Assembly: GCF_015207105.1 (NCBI RefSeq)
Contig: NZ_JADEXO010000011.1
Coordinates: 1 to 64,000, forward strand
Reading direction: 5' to 3'
Source: a cf. Phormidesmis sp. LEGE 11477
Lineage (GTDB): Bacteria > Cyanobacteriota > Cyanobacteriia > Phormidesmidales > Phormidesmidaceae
Length of the DNA: 64,000 nucleotides
The translations under genes were made by a program, and so were the position numbers. The notes beneath the pieces were generated by a model. The model searched no databases. It saw only the letters and a list, made by a program, of their open reading frames with translations, and was not told where the DNA came from. How positions within the stretch are numbered: the stretch's first letter is position 1; every line of letters starts with the position of its first letter. Positions 9,257 to 18,370 of the stretch are shown here, piece by piece.

Positions 9257-9406
9257 TTAGCAAAAAGAGATGACTCGGCGTTTCCCTCATTAAGAGTATT
9301 AGAACAGCGCAGGGCATTCAGTGGAAATATCGATGGCGCTTGACGCTAGCTCAGTCTCATTGACTATCGAAGGTTAGTCAATTCAGTCAGCCTTTATTCA
9401 CTGACT

Positions 9407-10741
9407 CTAGTCGCGGCCAAAGGTTAAGTTATCTAAGCTTTGATTGGGGGGCAAATCAATAAAGACGCGATCGCCTTCCTCCAAGCCCTCAACAATCTGA
9501 ATGCGATCGCCCACCTGCGTTCCTAACACAACTGGCGTAAACCGTGCTCTATCAGTTTCGTCGGGCACCAGCACGCCCGTCTCACCTCTTGGTGTAACCA
9601 CAGCAACTGCCGGAACAACTAGCGCATTGTCTAAGCGATCGCCGATAAAAGCAACGTTGACGTTCATATTCGATCTCAGCTGGTCTGTACCTGTAAGTAT
9701 GTCGATCTTCACCTGAAAGACAGTCACGTTTTGCCGTTCGATGGCTTCGGGTGCAATCAATTTGACTTCACCTTCAAAAATCTCTTCTGGAAAAGCATCT
9801 GCCTGGATTTCAACTGCTTGACCGCTCTGAATGCGGCTAATGTCGGCTTCTGGTACTTCGGCAATCACTTCTAAACCACTGGCGATCGCGACAATCGCTG
9901 TAGAGGTGGCCGAAGTCACCTCTGAAGCTGTCGCGGTGGGCGTCACAAAAGCGCCTTCCGATGCAAACCGCTGGGTGACAATACCGGCAAACGGCGCTCG
10001 AATTTCGGTATCTGCTAGCTGCGACTGTATCCCCTGCAGCTGCCCTTGTGCTCTTCGCAGCCGCGCTTCAGCCTGAGCAATTTCTTCTGCGTCGCTGCCA
10101 TTTTGCTGATCGATCAATCGCTGTTCTGCCTCGTTAACGCTGGCGGCCAGTTGCTCTACAGTGGCCGCTGCGCTGCGACTCTCACTGATATCTACCTCTA
10201 GCTCGCTTCTAGAAACGGCTCCCTGCTCAAACAAACTTTGGGTGCGATCGCGATCTTCTTGGGCTAGCTCTAGTCGCGCCTGGGCTTCTCGGAGCTGGGC
10301 GTGGGCCGACTCTAGCGCCGCTTCAGCCTGGGCAATATCTGTATCAGACGCACCGCCTAGTGCATCGTCAAGCTGGGCTCTCGCTTCGGCCACCCCAGCT
10401 CGGTTTTGAACCATCTGCGCCTCCACTTGGTCGCGATCCATTTCAGCAATTAGCTGACCTTGGGTGACGCGATCGCCCTGCTCCACAAACAACGTTTCGA
10501 CAATGCCTGCCGACTTCGGGCTGACATTCACTGTTCGCACTGGTTCTACGCTGCCACTAGCCGTAATCCGCACCGTTAGCTCGCTAGCCGCGACGGGCAC
10601 CGTCAGCGCCTCAATATCGTAGTTGACGCCTCGCCTCGCCACAGAAAAAGCAATTACGCCTGCCCCTATCAAGCCAATTAGCCCTAGCCCTATCAGCCAG
10701 GGCAGCGGACGTTTCATTGGACGAGCAAGGGACAGGCGCAT
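9407..10741 (-). CDS. HlyD/MacA-type periplasmic adaptor of an efflux system
   Basis: This 444-residue protein has one N-terminal membrane anchor (WLIGLGLIGLIGAGVIAF). A lipoyl-like half motif follows (VSPKSAGIVETLFVEQGDRV), then a long Ala/Glu/Gln-rich coiled coil of about 130 residues. The second lipoyl half is TEIRAPFAGIVTQRFASEGAF, and beta-barrel and membrane-proximal domains complete the protein. It would bridge an inner-membrane ABC or RND pump to an outer-membrane channel. No pump or TolC gene is adjacent, so the partner is encoded elsewhere. The coiled coil is long, as in DevB/MacA-type adaptors working with ABC exporters. Confidence 0.88.
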   Translation of the reverse strand: MRLSLARPMKRPLPWLIGLGLIGLIGAGVIAFSVARRGVNYDIEALTVPVAASELTVRITASGSVEPVRTVNVSPKSAGIVETLFVEQGDRVTQGQLIAEMDRDQVEAQMVQNRAGVAEARAQLDDALGGASDTDIAQAEAALESAHAQLREAQARLELAQEDRDRTQSLFEQGAVSRSELEVDISESRSAAATVEQLAASVNEAEQRLIDQQNGSDAEEIAQAEARLRRAQGQLQGIQSQLADTEIRAPFAGIVTQRFASEGAFVTPTATASEVTSATSTAIVAIASGLEVIAEVPEADISRIQSGQAVEIQADAFPEEIFEGEVKLIAPEAIERQNVTVFQVKIDILTGTDQLRSNMNVNVAFIGDRLDNALVVPAVAVVTPRGETGVLVPDETDRARFTPVVLGTQVGDRIQIVEGLEEGDRVFIDLPPNQSLDNLTFGRD

Positions 10742-10804
10742 GACTGTAGAGAAAGTAGATATCTCTAAATAGAAGGGTCTCTACAGGATAGTGAATTTTA
10801 TTGG

Positions 10805-12151
10805 CTAATGTGGGTGGCTGTGTGCTTTTGCTTTGTCGGCGGACGCTGCTTCGGGATCGTGATTGGCGTCGTGAGCATGAGAGCCATGGTCATGGTTGTG
10901 ACTGGCGTGGCTGTGACTATGGTCGTGCTCGTTCGAGCCGTGGCTTTGATGACCGTGGCTAGGGTGACTGTGACTGTGGCGATCGCGGCTGTGATCATGA
11001 TGTCCGTGATCGTGAGGTCCGTGACCGTGGTGAGTATGCTCAGCACTTGCTTCCCTGAGCTTTTCTCTTAGCTCTGTATTCACACTCAGCGGTGCGGCTT
11101 CTAACAAAGCTTGAATTTCAGAATCCGCCCAGTCGGCGACCATCTGCAAAAATTCGGGATGATCATTGACACAGTCCATCTGCACGTAAGTGACCTGAGG
11201 ATTCTTGCGACGCAGGCTATGAATAATGTGATCTACATCTAGCAACGTTTCATGGTTCTCGGTGGCAAAGCCAATCGGCATCATCACCAGAGCTGTCGCG
11301 CCTAAGTCGATGATGTTTTGACCGGCCACTGCCATGTTGGGTTGAGTCCAGTCGATTAGCGGCGTGTCGTGGTTCATCCAGCCAATCGAGATTAGCGGAT
11401 ACTTACGTATTAGCTTTTCACGCACGGCTTCATAGAGCTTCTGGCTTTCGTCAATTCCAGAAGTAAAGCCTTTAGCCTTGTGCGGACAGCCGTGATTGAG
11501 CAAGATAATGCCAGTTTGAGAAGGCAGGTGGGCCACGGCTAGCTCTTTTTCTATCTTTTCTTCGACTAGGTTTGCAAGCAGGTTAATATAGCGCTCTTCG
11601 TTATAAAAAGAGGGAATGTAGCGAGTCCCTTTCAGCCAGTGCTCGCCTGGGCCTGCCAGCTTAGTCAGTGCGTCGTTGACTTGTTCTACCGCGATCCCGC
11701 TGGTAAAGATAGAATCTACAACTAGCAGCGGATAGATTAGCAGCTTGGTAAAGCCTTCTGCCTTGACCGTTTCTAGTACCTGTTCGGGCAGATGCGGAGC
11801 GCAAAAGTTAAACGCTTTGAAGACTTTGACCTGGTCGCCCCAGCGATTTTGTAAGCAAGTTTCGATTCCCGCTCTTTGCTTTTCAAAAATAGCGTTGTGA
11901 GGAGAGACAAAGTTACCGTGCTGATGGCTCCACTCATGCAGATCAAACATAGCTAATAGCTTGGCCAGGGGAGGATATATCCAAGTTGGCACAGGCGCAA
12001 ACTTAGCGGTTAACAGATTAAGGGCTTGCTCGTTGTAGTTGGCAAAGTCTTCGTAGCTTTCGACTTCGCCATAACCCATCAGCAGTACGGCTACTCTGTC
12101 ATCGGTTGGGGTGCCGTTACCAGAGAGGTACTGTTCTTGAGTGAAGGTCAT
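10805..12151 (-). CDS. Ferrochelatase-like protein with histidine-rich C-terminal tail
   Basis: Residues 18-350 have the two-lobed chelatase fold of HemH. His220 in the LLNHG strand and Glu301 in NHETLLDVD match the metal-inserting His and Glu of ferrochelatase. Sequence between them (IGWMNHDTPLIDW, LVMMPIGFATE) also follows HemH. Residues 371-448 form a tail with 28 histidines in 78 residues, mixed with Ser, Asp and Gly, a likely store or sensor for Ni, Co, Zn or Cu. The C-terminal chlorophyll-binding-like helix of ordinary cyanobacterial HemH is absent. It may insert a metal other than iron or act as a metallochaperone; which is not decided by the sequence. Monocistronic. Confidence 0.75.
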   Translation of the reverse strand: MTFTQEQYLSGNGTPTDDRVAVLLMGYGEVESYEDFANYNEQALNLLTAKFAPVPTWIYPPLAKLLAMFDLHEWSHQHGNFVSPHNAIFEKQRAGIETCLQNRWGDQVKVFKAFNFCAPHLPEQVLETVKAEGFTKLLIYPLLVVDSIFTSGIAVEQVNDALTKLAGPGEHWLKGTRYIPSFYNEERYINLLANLVEEKIEKELAVAHLPSQTGIILLNHGCPHKAKGFTSGIDESQKLYEAVREKLIRKYPLISIGWMNHDTPLIDWTQPNMAVAGQNIIDLGATALVMMPIGFATENHETLLDVDHIIHSLRRKNPQVTYVQMDCVNDHPEFLQMVADWADSEIQALLEAAPLSVNTELREKLREASAEHTHHGHGPHDHGHHDHSRDRHSHSHPSHGHQSHGSNEHDHSHSHASHNHDHGSHAHDANHDPEAASADKAKAHSHPH

Positions 12152-12651
12152 ATAGTTTCTGAATCCTGTAAGACGGTGATCTGTTTTTTTGGTTGATAGT
12201 GACTGACCGAAGTAAACCTATAGTTGCTTAGAAGGAATCTACTTTCAACTGATTTCTCAACAATGGTCAATTTCTCGTCGACTAATTTCTCAATAGCCTT
12301 ATTTCTATGGCTACACTAAAGGATCTGTGGTCTTTTTGTGTAGTTTTGCTTTTGAGGCAACCGCTTGTTTCTTTCATCCTACCGATTAGATTCACTTGTG
12401 CCGCTCAACAAAGAGAAGAAAATCTATAGCTTGTGAGCATAGACAATTAGCGATAACAAAAGGGCTGAGAGGGCATGAAGTAACGTATCTTTTCTGAGGT
12501 CAGCGGCAAGCTCTGTGCTAGCTAATATCTCTTTTAAATGCAGGAATCAAACGCAAGCAAAAAGTCATAAAAAATAAACAATTTTCTCCATTCTTTAAGT
12601 AAGTAAAGAGAGGTTTTTGTTGTTTATATCTTTGTGACTTTACTAATCTTC
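12152..12651. other. 500-bp AT-rich intergenic region
   Basis: It lies between the ferrochelatase-like gene start and the end of the aldo/keto reductase gene. I see no ORF with coding character, no clear terminator and no recognised RNA. It should contain the promoter of the chelatase-like gene. Confidence 0.4.
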
Positions 12652-13785
12652 TTACTCTTCCCAGAGACGACGGCGGCGCTTGCCAGCGAGTCGGCGATGA
12701 GTGTCTCTAAGTAAGGTCGGAATATCAAGCTGTTCGGGACAGCGAGGCAAACAATCTCCGCAATCGGTGCAGCGATCGCCCCGCCTGCCCGGAAACCAAT
12801 GACCCGCGTTCTCAAACATGCCATACCGATACTGACCAAAGCGCTGCATGTCGTAGGCTACGGTGAGGTTTCGCAATCGCAATACTTCTGGAATGTTGAT
12901 GCTTTCTGGACATGGCAAGCAGGCATGGCACTGAGCGCAGCGATCGCCTCCCAACGTATTCTCTTGGGCGCTTTCTAATCGCCTGATGGCCTGTTGCTCT
13001 TCTAGATCAAGCGGACCGTCTTTGTCTTGGACCTGTAGCGGCCAATTTAGTTCTTCTGGCACTGCCGGACCGATGCTAAGGGTAGTGATGCGAGGATCGC
13101 TCAGCAGCCATCGATAGTTAAGCAGTAGCGGATCAAAAGGAGCGCAAAGGGCCTTAAGCGCTTCAGGGGGGGTGTAGAGCAGTCCGGCTTTGTCCGCTGG
13201 AGAGATGATAAAAATGCCCATTTGCTGCTGGTGAGCCTGGGCAACTGCTGCCTGATTGCGCTGAAAAAAGAAGCTGTAGTGCAGGTTAATAAAGCTGAAA
13301 GCACCGCTAGCGATCGCGTCTTGGATAATCGCTAGCGGTGCGTGGGTCGAAAACCCTAGATGATGAACAAGTCCCTGCCGTTGAAGTGAAGCGATCGCCG
13401 CCAGCAGATTTATTTGAACCGCCTCTAGGTGTGATCGCGTGTTAATGCCGTGAATCGCTAGACAGTCTAGGTAGTCGATGCCCAAGCGAGTCAAAGACGC
13501 CTGCACAGTAGATTTCACATCTGCTAGCTCAACTGTGGGCGCAATTTTACTAGTGATAGTTAGATCAGAGCGGCTAATCAGCCCGTCTAAGAAAATGCGG
13601 TGTAGCGCTTTACCGACGTAGCGTTCGCTTTGGCCATAGGCTGGCGCTGTTTCTATGTGATTAATACCTTGGGCGATCGCCGCTGTAATCACCGCTCTAG
13701 CGGCATCGGCAGAGTCAAACCGCATAGTGCCCAGGGAAAAAACGGACAATCGACGCTCAGTCTTGCCAAAGAGGCGATCATGCAT
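12652..13785 (-). CDS. Aldo/keto reductase with C-terminal 4Fe-4S ferredoxin module
   Basis: Residues 1-270 form an AKR barrel. The catalytic set is Glu45 (in ETAPAYG, where most AKRs have Asp), Tyr50, Lys80 and His112. Residues 280-360 carry two cysteine clusters, CAQCHACLPCP and CTDCGDCLPRCP, for iron-sulfur clusters; the first has unusually tight CX2CX2CX2C spacing. Ferredoxin-fused AKRs of this type are frequent in cyanobacteria, with unknown physiological substrate. It lies 5 bp after the bifunctional nuclease gene, so the two are probably cotranscribed. Confidence 0.88.
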   Translation of the reverse strand: MHDRLFGKTERRLSVFSLGTMRFDSADAARAVITAAIAQGINHIETAPAYGQSERYVGKALHRIFLDGLISRSDLTITSKIAPTVELADVKSTVQASLTRLGIDYLDCLAIHGINTRSHLEAVQINLLAAIASLQRQGLVHHLGFSTHAPLAIIQDAIASGAFSFINLHYSFFFQRNQAAVAQAHQQQMGIFIISPADKAGLLYTPPEALKALCAPFDPLLLNYRWLLSDPRITTLSIGPAVPEELNWPLQVQDKDGPLDLEEQQAIRRLESAQENTLGGDRCAQCHACLPCPESINIPEVLRLRNLTVAYDMQRFGQYRYGMFENAGHWFPGRRGDRCTDCGDCLPRCPEQLDIPTLLRDTHRRLAGKRRRRLWEE

Positions 13786-13790
13786 AGAGA

Positions 13791-14282
13791 CTAAACAGAA
13801 CGACCACGCTCAGCAAAGTCCGCCGGGCTAATATCTGAAACAAATGCTCTAAATGCCTTCGATTCGGCGGCATCAGCGGCCTGGTCTACAGGCATCGCCG
13901 CGTCTACAATGACTTCTTCCATCACCCAGATCGGCGCATTGACTCTGAGCGCTACTGCGATCGCATCGCTGGGCCGCGCATCAATCTCCTTCTTTTTCTT
14001 GCCCCGTCCTACCGTCATCACCGCATAGAACGTGCTGTCTCTAAGTGAGTGAATCACCACCCGCTGCAAATCTACTTCCCAGGCGTTCATCAGATTCACA
14101 ATCAGATCATGAGTCATAGGCCGGGCTGTCTTCTCGCCCTCTAAAACAGAGCGAATCGTTCGAGACTGCTCAGCGGATATAAAAATCGGTAGCTGCCGCC
14201 TTTGAGACGCATCACGTAGCAAAATTACTGGATTTCGAGTGCCTCCATCAATGGCAATCCCCGCAACCGTCATCTCAATCAT
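13791..14282 (-). CDS. Bifunctional nuclease family (BFN/DUF151) protein
   Basis: This 163-residue protein matches the DUF151/BFN domain over almost its full length: the opening MIEMTVAGIAIDGG, LPIFISAEQSRTI in the first half, and RPSDAIAVALR at the core. Plant and bacterial relatives have RNase and DNase activity. The protein is cytosolic with an Ala/Asp-rich tail. It is divergent from ribE and upstream of the ferredoxin-AKR gene. Confidence 0.9.
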   Translation of the reverse strand: MIEMTVAGIAIDGGTRNPVILLRDASQRRQLPIFISAEQSRTIRSVLEGEKTARPMTHDLIVNLMNAWEVDLQRVVIHSLRDSTFYAVMTVGRGKKKKEIDARPSDAIAVALRVNAPIWVMEEVIVDAAMPVDQAADAAESKAFRAFVSDISPADFAERGRSV

Positions 14283-14432
14283 CGCTTAGTTCCTTAGGTT
14301 TGCCAGGTAAAACGTTCTTCAAACTAAAAAAGCAACTTTATATGTCTCTCTAGGCTAAAGCGATTTTTAGAAAAACTCAGTGAAAGATAAAAAAACTTTA
14401 TCGAAAACATGGTGAACTTGAGGCTACGACTG

Positions 14433-14460
14433 CACCACGTCACTGTGCCACGTCGTGGTG
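14433..14460. promoter_or_regulatory. Stem-loop in the ribE/BFN divergent region
   Basis: A perfect 7-bp stem (CACCACG at 14433-14439 and CGTGGTG at 14454-14460) encloses a 14-nt loop, about 115 bp before ribE. It could be a leader structure or an operator. It lacks the conserved FMN-riboswitch sequence, so it is not that element. Confidence 0.35.
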
Positions 14461-14575
14461 AACACGCAACTGCGTTAGAGTAAATCGAACATCTCGCTCA
14501 AGTTCTAGGCATAAGGTCTCAAGAATTAAGCCTCAAGAAGCAATTCTTGATGACCGCACTATCTCTACAAGATTT

Positions 14576-15295
14576 ATGTTTACAGGTTTAGTTCAGAGTA
14601 TTGGTCAGCTACAGCACCTGAGCCAGTATCAGCTCAAAATTACCTGTCCTACTATTCAAGACCCGGTGCTGATGGGAATTGAACTCGGTGATAGTATTGC
14701 GGTCGACGGCGTTTGCCTGACTGTCGAGCAAATTCTGACAAAAGGCTTCATCGCAGCGGCTTCCCCCGAAACCCTAGACAAATCCACCCTTGGGAAATTA
14801 CCCGAAAATGGCAAGGTAAATCTAGAGGCTTCCCTGCGAGTAGGCAGCAAAATTGGCGGCCATTTTGTGACTGGGCATGTCGATGGCACCGGTCAGCTAG
14901 AAAGCGCTGAACCCACTGGCGATGCCTGGGAGATTTGCTTTCGAGGTGTCAGTCCCAAAGTGGCTCGCTATATCGTTAATAAAGGCAGCATTGCTGTCAA
15001 TGGGATTAGCCTTACCGTGGCAGAGTGTAGTAATACCGGCGATTGGTTCCAGACGGCGGTTATTCCAGTCACCTACGCCGAAACGAATTTGCGCTACCTT
15101 CAGCCCGGAGATTTGGTCAATCTCGAAGGCGATGTGCTAGGTAAATATGTAGAGAAGTTTACTCGGTATGGCCCCAGCACTCATGCCGCTGCTGAGGCTA
15201 ATATGGAAATCCTTGGCAGGGAGAACACAAATGTCAAAGACGAATCTGATCTAGATATGTCTTTGGCATTTTTGGCAGAGCATGGCTATCTGTAG
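14576..15295 (+). CDS. ribE: Riboflavin synthase, alpha subunit
   Basis: This protein catalyses dismutation of two 6,7-dimethyl-8-ribityllumazines to riboflavin, the last step of riboflavin synthesis. It begins with the diagnostic MFTGLVQSIG and has two tandem lumazine-binding barrels. Each carries its motif: DSIAVDGVCLTV and GHFVTGHVDGTG in the first, GSIAVNGISLTV in the second. At 239 residues it is about 20-30 residues longer than typical because of an acidic C-terminal extension. It is transcribed alone, divergently from the BFN gene. Confidence 0.95.
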   Translation: MFTGLVQSIGQLQHLSQYQLKITCPTIQDPVLMGIELGDSIAVDGVCLTVEQILTKGFIAAASPETLDKSTLGKLPENGKVNLEASLRVGSKIGGHFVTGHVDGTGQLESAEPTGDAWEICFRGVSPKVARYIVNKGSIAVNGISLTVAECSNTGDWFQTAVIPVTYAETNLRYLQPGDLVNLEGDVLGKYVEKFTRYGPSTHAAAEANMEILGRENTNVKDESDLDMSLAFLAEHGYL

Positions 15296-15383
15296 CGATC
15301 GCCTTGGGCTTGCTCATAGATACGACTACTCACAAATGTGACTGTTCACAGTCGCCCTGCTTACCCGCGATACTTCAGCAACA

Positions 15384-15971
15384 TTAGGGACAGTACAAAG
15401 TCTCTTTAGTCTCTCTGCCAGTGACAGGATTAGTCCCACTGGCGATTTCACACAGCTTGTCATTGTCTTTAGGGTCTAGCAAGACATCGGTGAAGTCCGC
15501 GCCTTCGATATCGATTCCGCGAAAATCAATGTTGATGGCATAGGCACCTTCTAAGACAGCATCTTTAAGGTTAGCGCCCACCATACTGGCTCCGTCTAAA
15601 GTAGCCCCTCGTAGATTGGCCCCTTCTAGATTCGCTCGGTTAAGCCTAGTGGTAAATAGTCGTACTTGCTCTAGATTAGTGTGGCTAAGATCTGCCTCGG
15701 TAAGGTCAGCGCGCGTATAGTCGTTGCCAGTAAGATCCTGACCAGAAAAATCCTGCTGTCGTAGGTTCATGCGATCGAAGTTGTCGGCATGAGCAGGGCC
15801 GCCAAAAAGCAGGCCACCGCAAAGCAGGCTGATCATTAACGTAACCGTCAGCGTCAAGGTCAGTCTTGGTAGGACTAATCTGCGTAAACGGTAACGCGGT
15901 CGTTGACTGAGTCTTTGATCGAGCTGTTGCCTGATCAGATGCCAGACAGAAATACTTTGTTTTTTGGCCAC
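15384..15971 (-). CDS. Pentapeptide-repeat exported (probably lumenal) protein
   Basis: A 195-residue protein with a basic N-terminus, one hydrophobic export segment (about residues 32-58) and an AHA cleavage site. About 14 A(D/N)LxX pentapeptides follow, from about residue 68 to 160, forming a right-handed quadrilateral helix. The C-terminal part has two cysteines (LCEIASG and TLYCP) that could make a disulfide. The layout resembles the TL15/TL17 lumenal proteins of cyanobacteria and plants, whose function is not settled. Confidence 0.85.
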   Translation of the reverse strand: MAKKQSISVWHLIRQQLDQRLSQRPRYRLRRLVLPRLTLTLTVTLMISLLCGGLLFGGPAHADNFDRMNLRQQDFSGQDLTGNDYTRADLTEADLSHTNLEQVRLFTTRLNRANLEGANLRGATLDGASMVGANLKDAVLEGAYAINIDFRGIDIEGADFTDVLLDPKDNDKLCEIASGTNPVTGRETKETLYCP

Positions 15972-16122
15972 TGCTAGCTTGTTATCCTCTAGTAGTATTA
16001 GCTGCTTCTATAGCACTCACCACGTTGCTTCATACATTATCTAGCAGTGAAACCCCTGTTATCAAACCTTGTTATAAAAAAGCAAGGTGGTTAGCTAGCG
16101 GTGCGAATGCATCTGATGCTAG

Positions 16123-17091
16123 CTAGAGAGCGTCCTCTATTGGGGTCGGAATTTTACCGTTGCTAAGCGTACGACCGCTGGGTAGCTGACGTGGTTTGCT
16201 AATCGGATGAATCTGATGGAATCGATTGAAGTCGATTAGACGGCGGCCTTGAGCGTTGGAGAGGAGGATATCGTCGAAGCGGTAATTCCAGTAGATATCT
16301 TTTGCTTGGAAAGTATGGCGGGCGTGGATGGTTTGGGCTAAGGTTTCATCTAGCCCAGTGAGAGTAACAATAATCTCGGCGCGATCGCGCTCTAATGTCT
16401 CTACCGTGTCGCCGTCGAGCAGACCGCCGGACTCAATTTGATGCATGGCAGTCCAGGAAAGGCTGAAGATCGGGGTATGCGATCGCACCAGCGGCACATC
16501 GTGAAAACGCCGCATAAAATCACCCTCGTCGCTATACTCATCGCGCACCAGTGTCACCCATAGCTGCGCTTCTAGAATGTAATTTTTTCGCTTATTTGCC
16601 GTGCGAAACATCAGTGTCGATACGCCATTGAAAGGAGCAATAACTGCCACGCTGCTAAACAAAATGCGCGCTGTTGGCAAAGAAAACCGAGCGTAGACTA
16701 GCCCCGTTGTCATCGCAATAAAAAACAGCCCTACTAGCGACTCGATCACCACCAGCCAATGAGCATACAGGCTATCTGGATACATAGCGCCATAGCCAAT
16801 CGAAGCCATCGTCTGCACGCTAAAAAAGAACAGATCAAGTAGCTGTTCGGGCTCACTTCCACTCACCCTAGCGATCCCGTCGCCCCAGCTATAGGCAAAG
16901 GCAAATAGCGCATTGACCAAAAGATACAGGCCGCTAGTAAGCCCGATAAACGTGGGCCAGGGCATGGTTAGCAATAGGTGATAGATATCTCCCCAGTAAG
17001 AATGGGGATCGCCAATGCGCTCAATTTCTGGGTAGGTGCTATTGCCAACAAAGACTTTCTTTGAAGCACGACGAATCTGAGGCCGAAGCAT
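16123..17091 (-). CDS. Inward-rectifier potassium channel (KirBac family)
   Basis: This 322-residue protein has two transmembrane helices around the pore sequence TMASIGYGAMYP, whose IGYG is the potassium selectivity filter. The C-terminal 190 residues form the cytoplasmic Kir immunoglobulin-like domain (LMFRTANKRKNYILEAQ, then LSWTAMHQIE). The N-terminal RVGN-like slide-helix region precedes the first membrane span. It would conduct potassium across the plasma or thylakoid membrane. No neighbour is functionally linked. Confidence 0.93.
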   Translation of the reverse strand: MLRPQIRRASKKVFVGNSTYPEIERIGDPHSYWGDIYHLLLTMPWPTFIGLTSGLYLLVNALFAFAYSWGDGIARVSGSEPEQLLDLFFFSVQTMASIGYGAMYPDSLYAHWLVVIESLVGLFFIAMTTGLVYARFSLPTARILFSSVAVIAPFNGVSTLMFRTANKRKNYILEAQLWVTLVRDEYSDEGDFMRRFHDVPLVRSHTPIFSLSWTAMHQIESGGLLDGDTVETLERDRAEIIVTLTGLDETLAQTIHARHTFQAKDIYWNYRFDDILLSNAQGRRLIDFNRFHQIHPISKPRQLPSGRTLSNGKIPTPIEDAL

Positions 17092-17476
17092 GGTCTCTCC
17101 TATAGCAGCTGCGAACTTAAACGAGAACTTAAGAATAGTGTGGGTATACCTTTGAGCAAGGACCGTTCGGGAGCAAGGCTTGTTTAGGAGTAGGCTAGTT
17201 TGAGAGTAGGTTGGTTTGGCATCTGTGTCCTGCCTTTTTCTCCTAATATTTTATTTCGATCTTGGTTTGGCCCTTAGCCCCGAGTCAATCTACACAATAG
17301 CAACTATATTTGGCGTTGCAGGCTCCTGGCATACCGTCTAGCACAATTATCCGCACTAGCCGAAGGCAACACACCACTAGTAGATCACGGCATTTTTACA
17401 TTGCTTTATGCATGAATGAGTCATAATATCTCATCAAAACCACCCTCAAAACACTGTGGAGTTTCCTGTGTTGACC
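17092..17476. other. Divergent intergenic region with 16-bp tandem repeat
   Basis: It separates the Kir channel and the peptidoglycan-binding gene and should hold both promoters. Two 16-bp units (17187-17202 and 17203-17218) match at 13 positions. No RNA gene or small coding region was recognised. Confidence 0.4.
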
Positions 17477-18370
17477 ATGAAGCAGCTCACTGTCCGCGCT
17501 ATAGGCTGGGGAGTCTTGACGACAATGACCCTCGTTCAGCTACCCGTCTTAGCAGCCGCCGAGTCCGTGAATCGGACCGCCGACCAGTCTGCCAGCCAGT
17601 CAGCCAGTCACGCTGCTACTGCCGCATCCGATGGTTCGCTGCTGCTGGCAGTAGGGCTGACGCGCCGTTCACTCCGTCAGGGTGATGCAGGCGCTGATGT
17701 GCGCGCGTTGCAGCTATATCTGGGTCGAAATGGCCTTTATCCTTTTCAAGTAGATGGTATCTACGGCCAAGAGACGGCAGATGGCGTTGCCACCTATCAG
17801 AGGATTCGCGATCTGCCAGCGACCGGTATCGCTGATGAAGAAACCCTGCGCGACATGGAATTTGAGTTCTTACCAGGCAGCAACGCCTCAGCGCCGACAC
17901 GAGCCGCCTCTAATAATGCTGGTGGGTCTGTGGCAAGCGATACGCTAGGGCCGGGCAGCACGGGTTCTAGTGTGACGGCGCTACAGCAGCGGTTGAACGA
18001 CTTGGGTATTCCGGTGTTTGTTGATGGTGTCTATGGCTTTGAAACGCAGCAGGGTATTCGCACTTATCAGCGGGTGCAGGGGCTGGCGGTGACTGGCACA
18101 GCCGATCGCGAGACCCTTTCGTCTATGGGCTTTTCGGTCTCTAATAGACCCAGTCGACCTTACATATCGGCGGTGATTGGCGACGAGTCAGACCTAGCCA
18201 GCATCCGAGAGATTTTCCCAGAGGCGTTCATAGATCGAGAGCGAGGCGGACGGTTTATCAATATTGGCAGCTTTGACTCTCGCTCTCCAGCCGAGGCTAG
18301 AGTCGATGTCGCCGCTGCCCGTGGTTTCAATGCGCGGGTAATCTATCGCCGCAGAGGCTTCTTTCTCTAA
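17477..18370 (+). CDS. Exported protein with two peptidoglycan-binding domains and a SPOR-like end
   Basis: I start at the ATG at 17477 because it puts the signal peptide (MKQLTVRAIGWGVLTTMTLV, cut near LAAAES) at the N-terminus; a GTG at 17456 would add seven residues. Two PG_binding_1 units follow, each with the pattern LxxGxxGxxVxxLQ, VDGxYGxET and TGxADxETL. The last 70 residues look like a SPOR-type domain ending RVIYRRRGFFL. It probably acts in the periplasm on peptidoglycan, without a catalytic domain of its own. Its stop overlaps that of the convergent GH57 gene by 4 bp. Confidence 0.85.
   Translation: MKQLTVRAIGWGVLTTMTLVQLPVLAAAESVNRTADQSASQSASHAATAASDGSLLLAVGLTRRSLRQGDAGADVRALQLYLGRNGLYPFQVDGIYGQETADGVATYQRIRDLPATGIADEETLRDMEFEFLPGSNASAPTRAASNNAGGSVASDTLGPGSTGSSVTALQQRLNDLGIPVFVDGVYGFETQQGIRTYQRVQGLAVTGTADRETLSSMGFSVSNRPSRPYISAVIGDESDLASIREIFPEAFIDRERGGRFINIGSFDSRSPAEARVDVAAARGFNARVIYRRRGFFL

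Noticed and set aside
10808-11071. Val/Met-rich ORF on the + strand (87 codons)
   Set aside because: It is the antisense image of the histidine-rich tail of the ferrochelatase-like gene; composition is an artefact of His codons.
14283-14575. Possible FMN riboswitch before ribE
   Set aside because: The conserved FMN-aptamer segments are not present; only a simple 7-bp stem-loop is seen.
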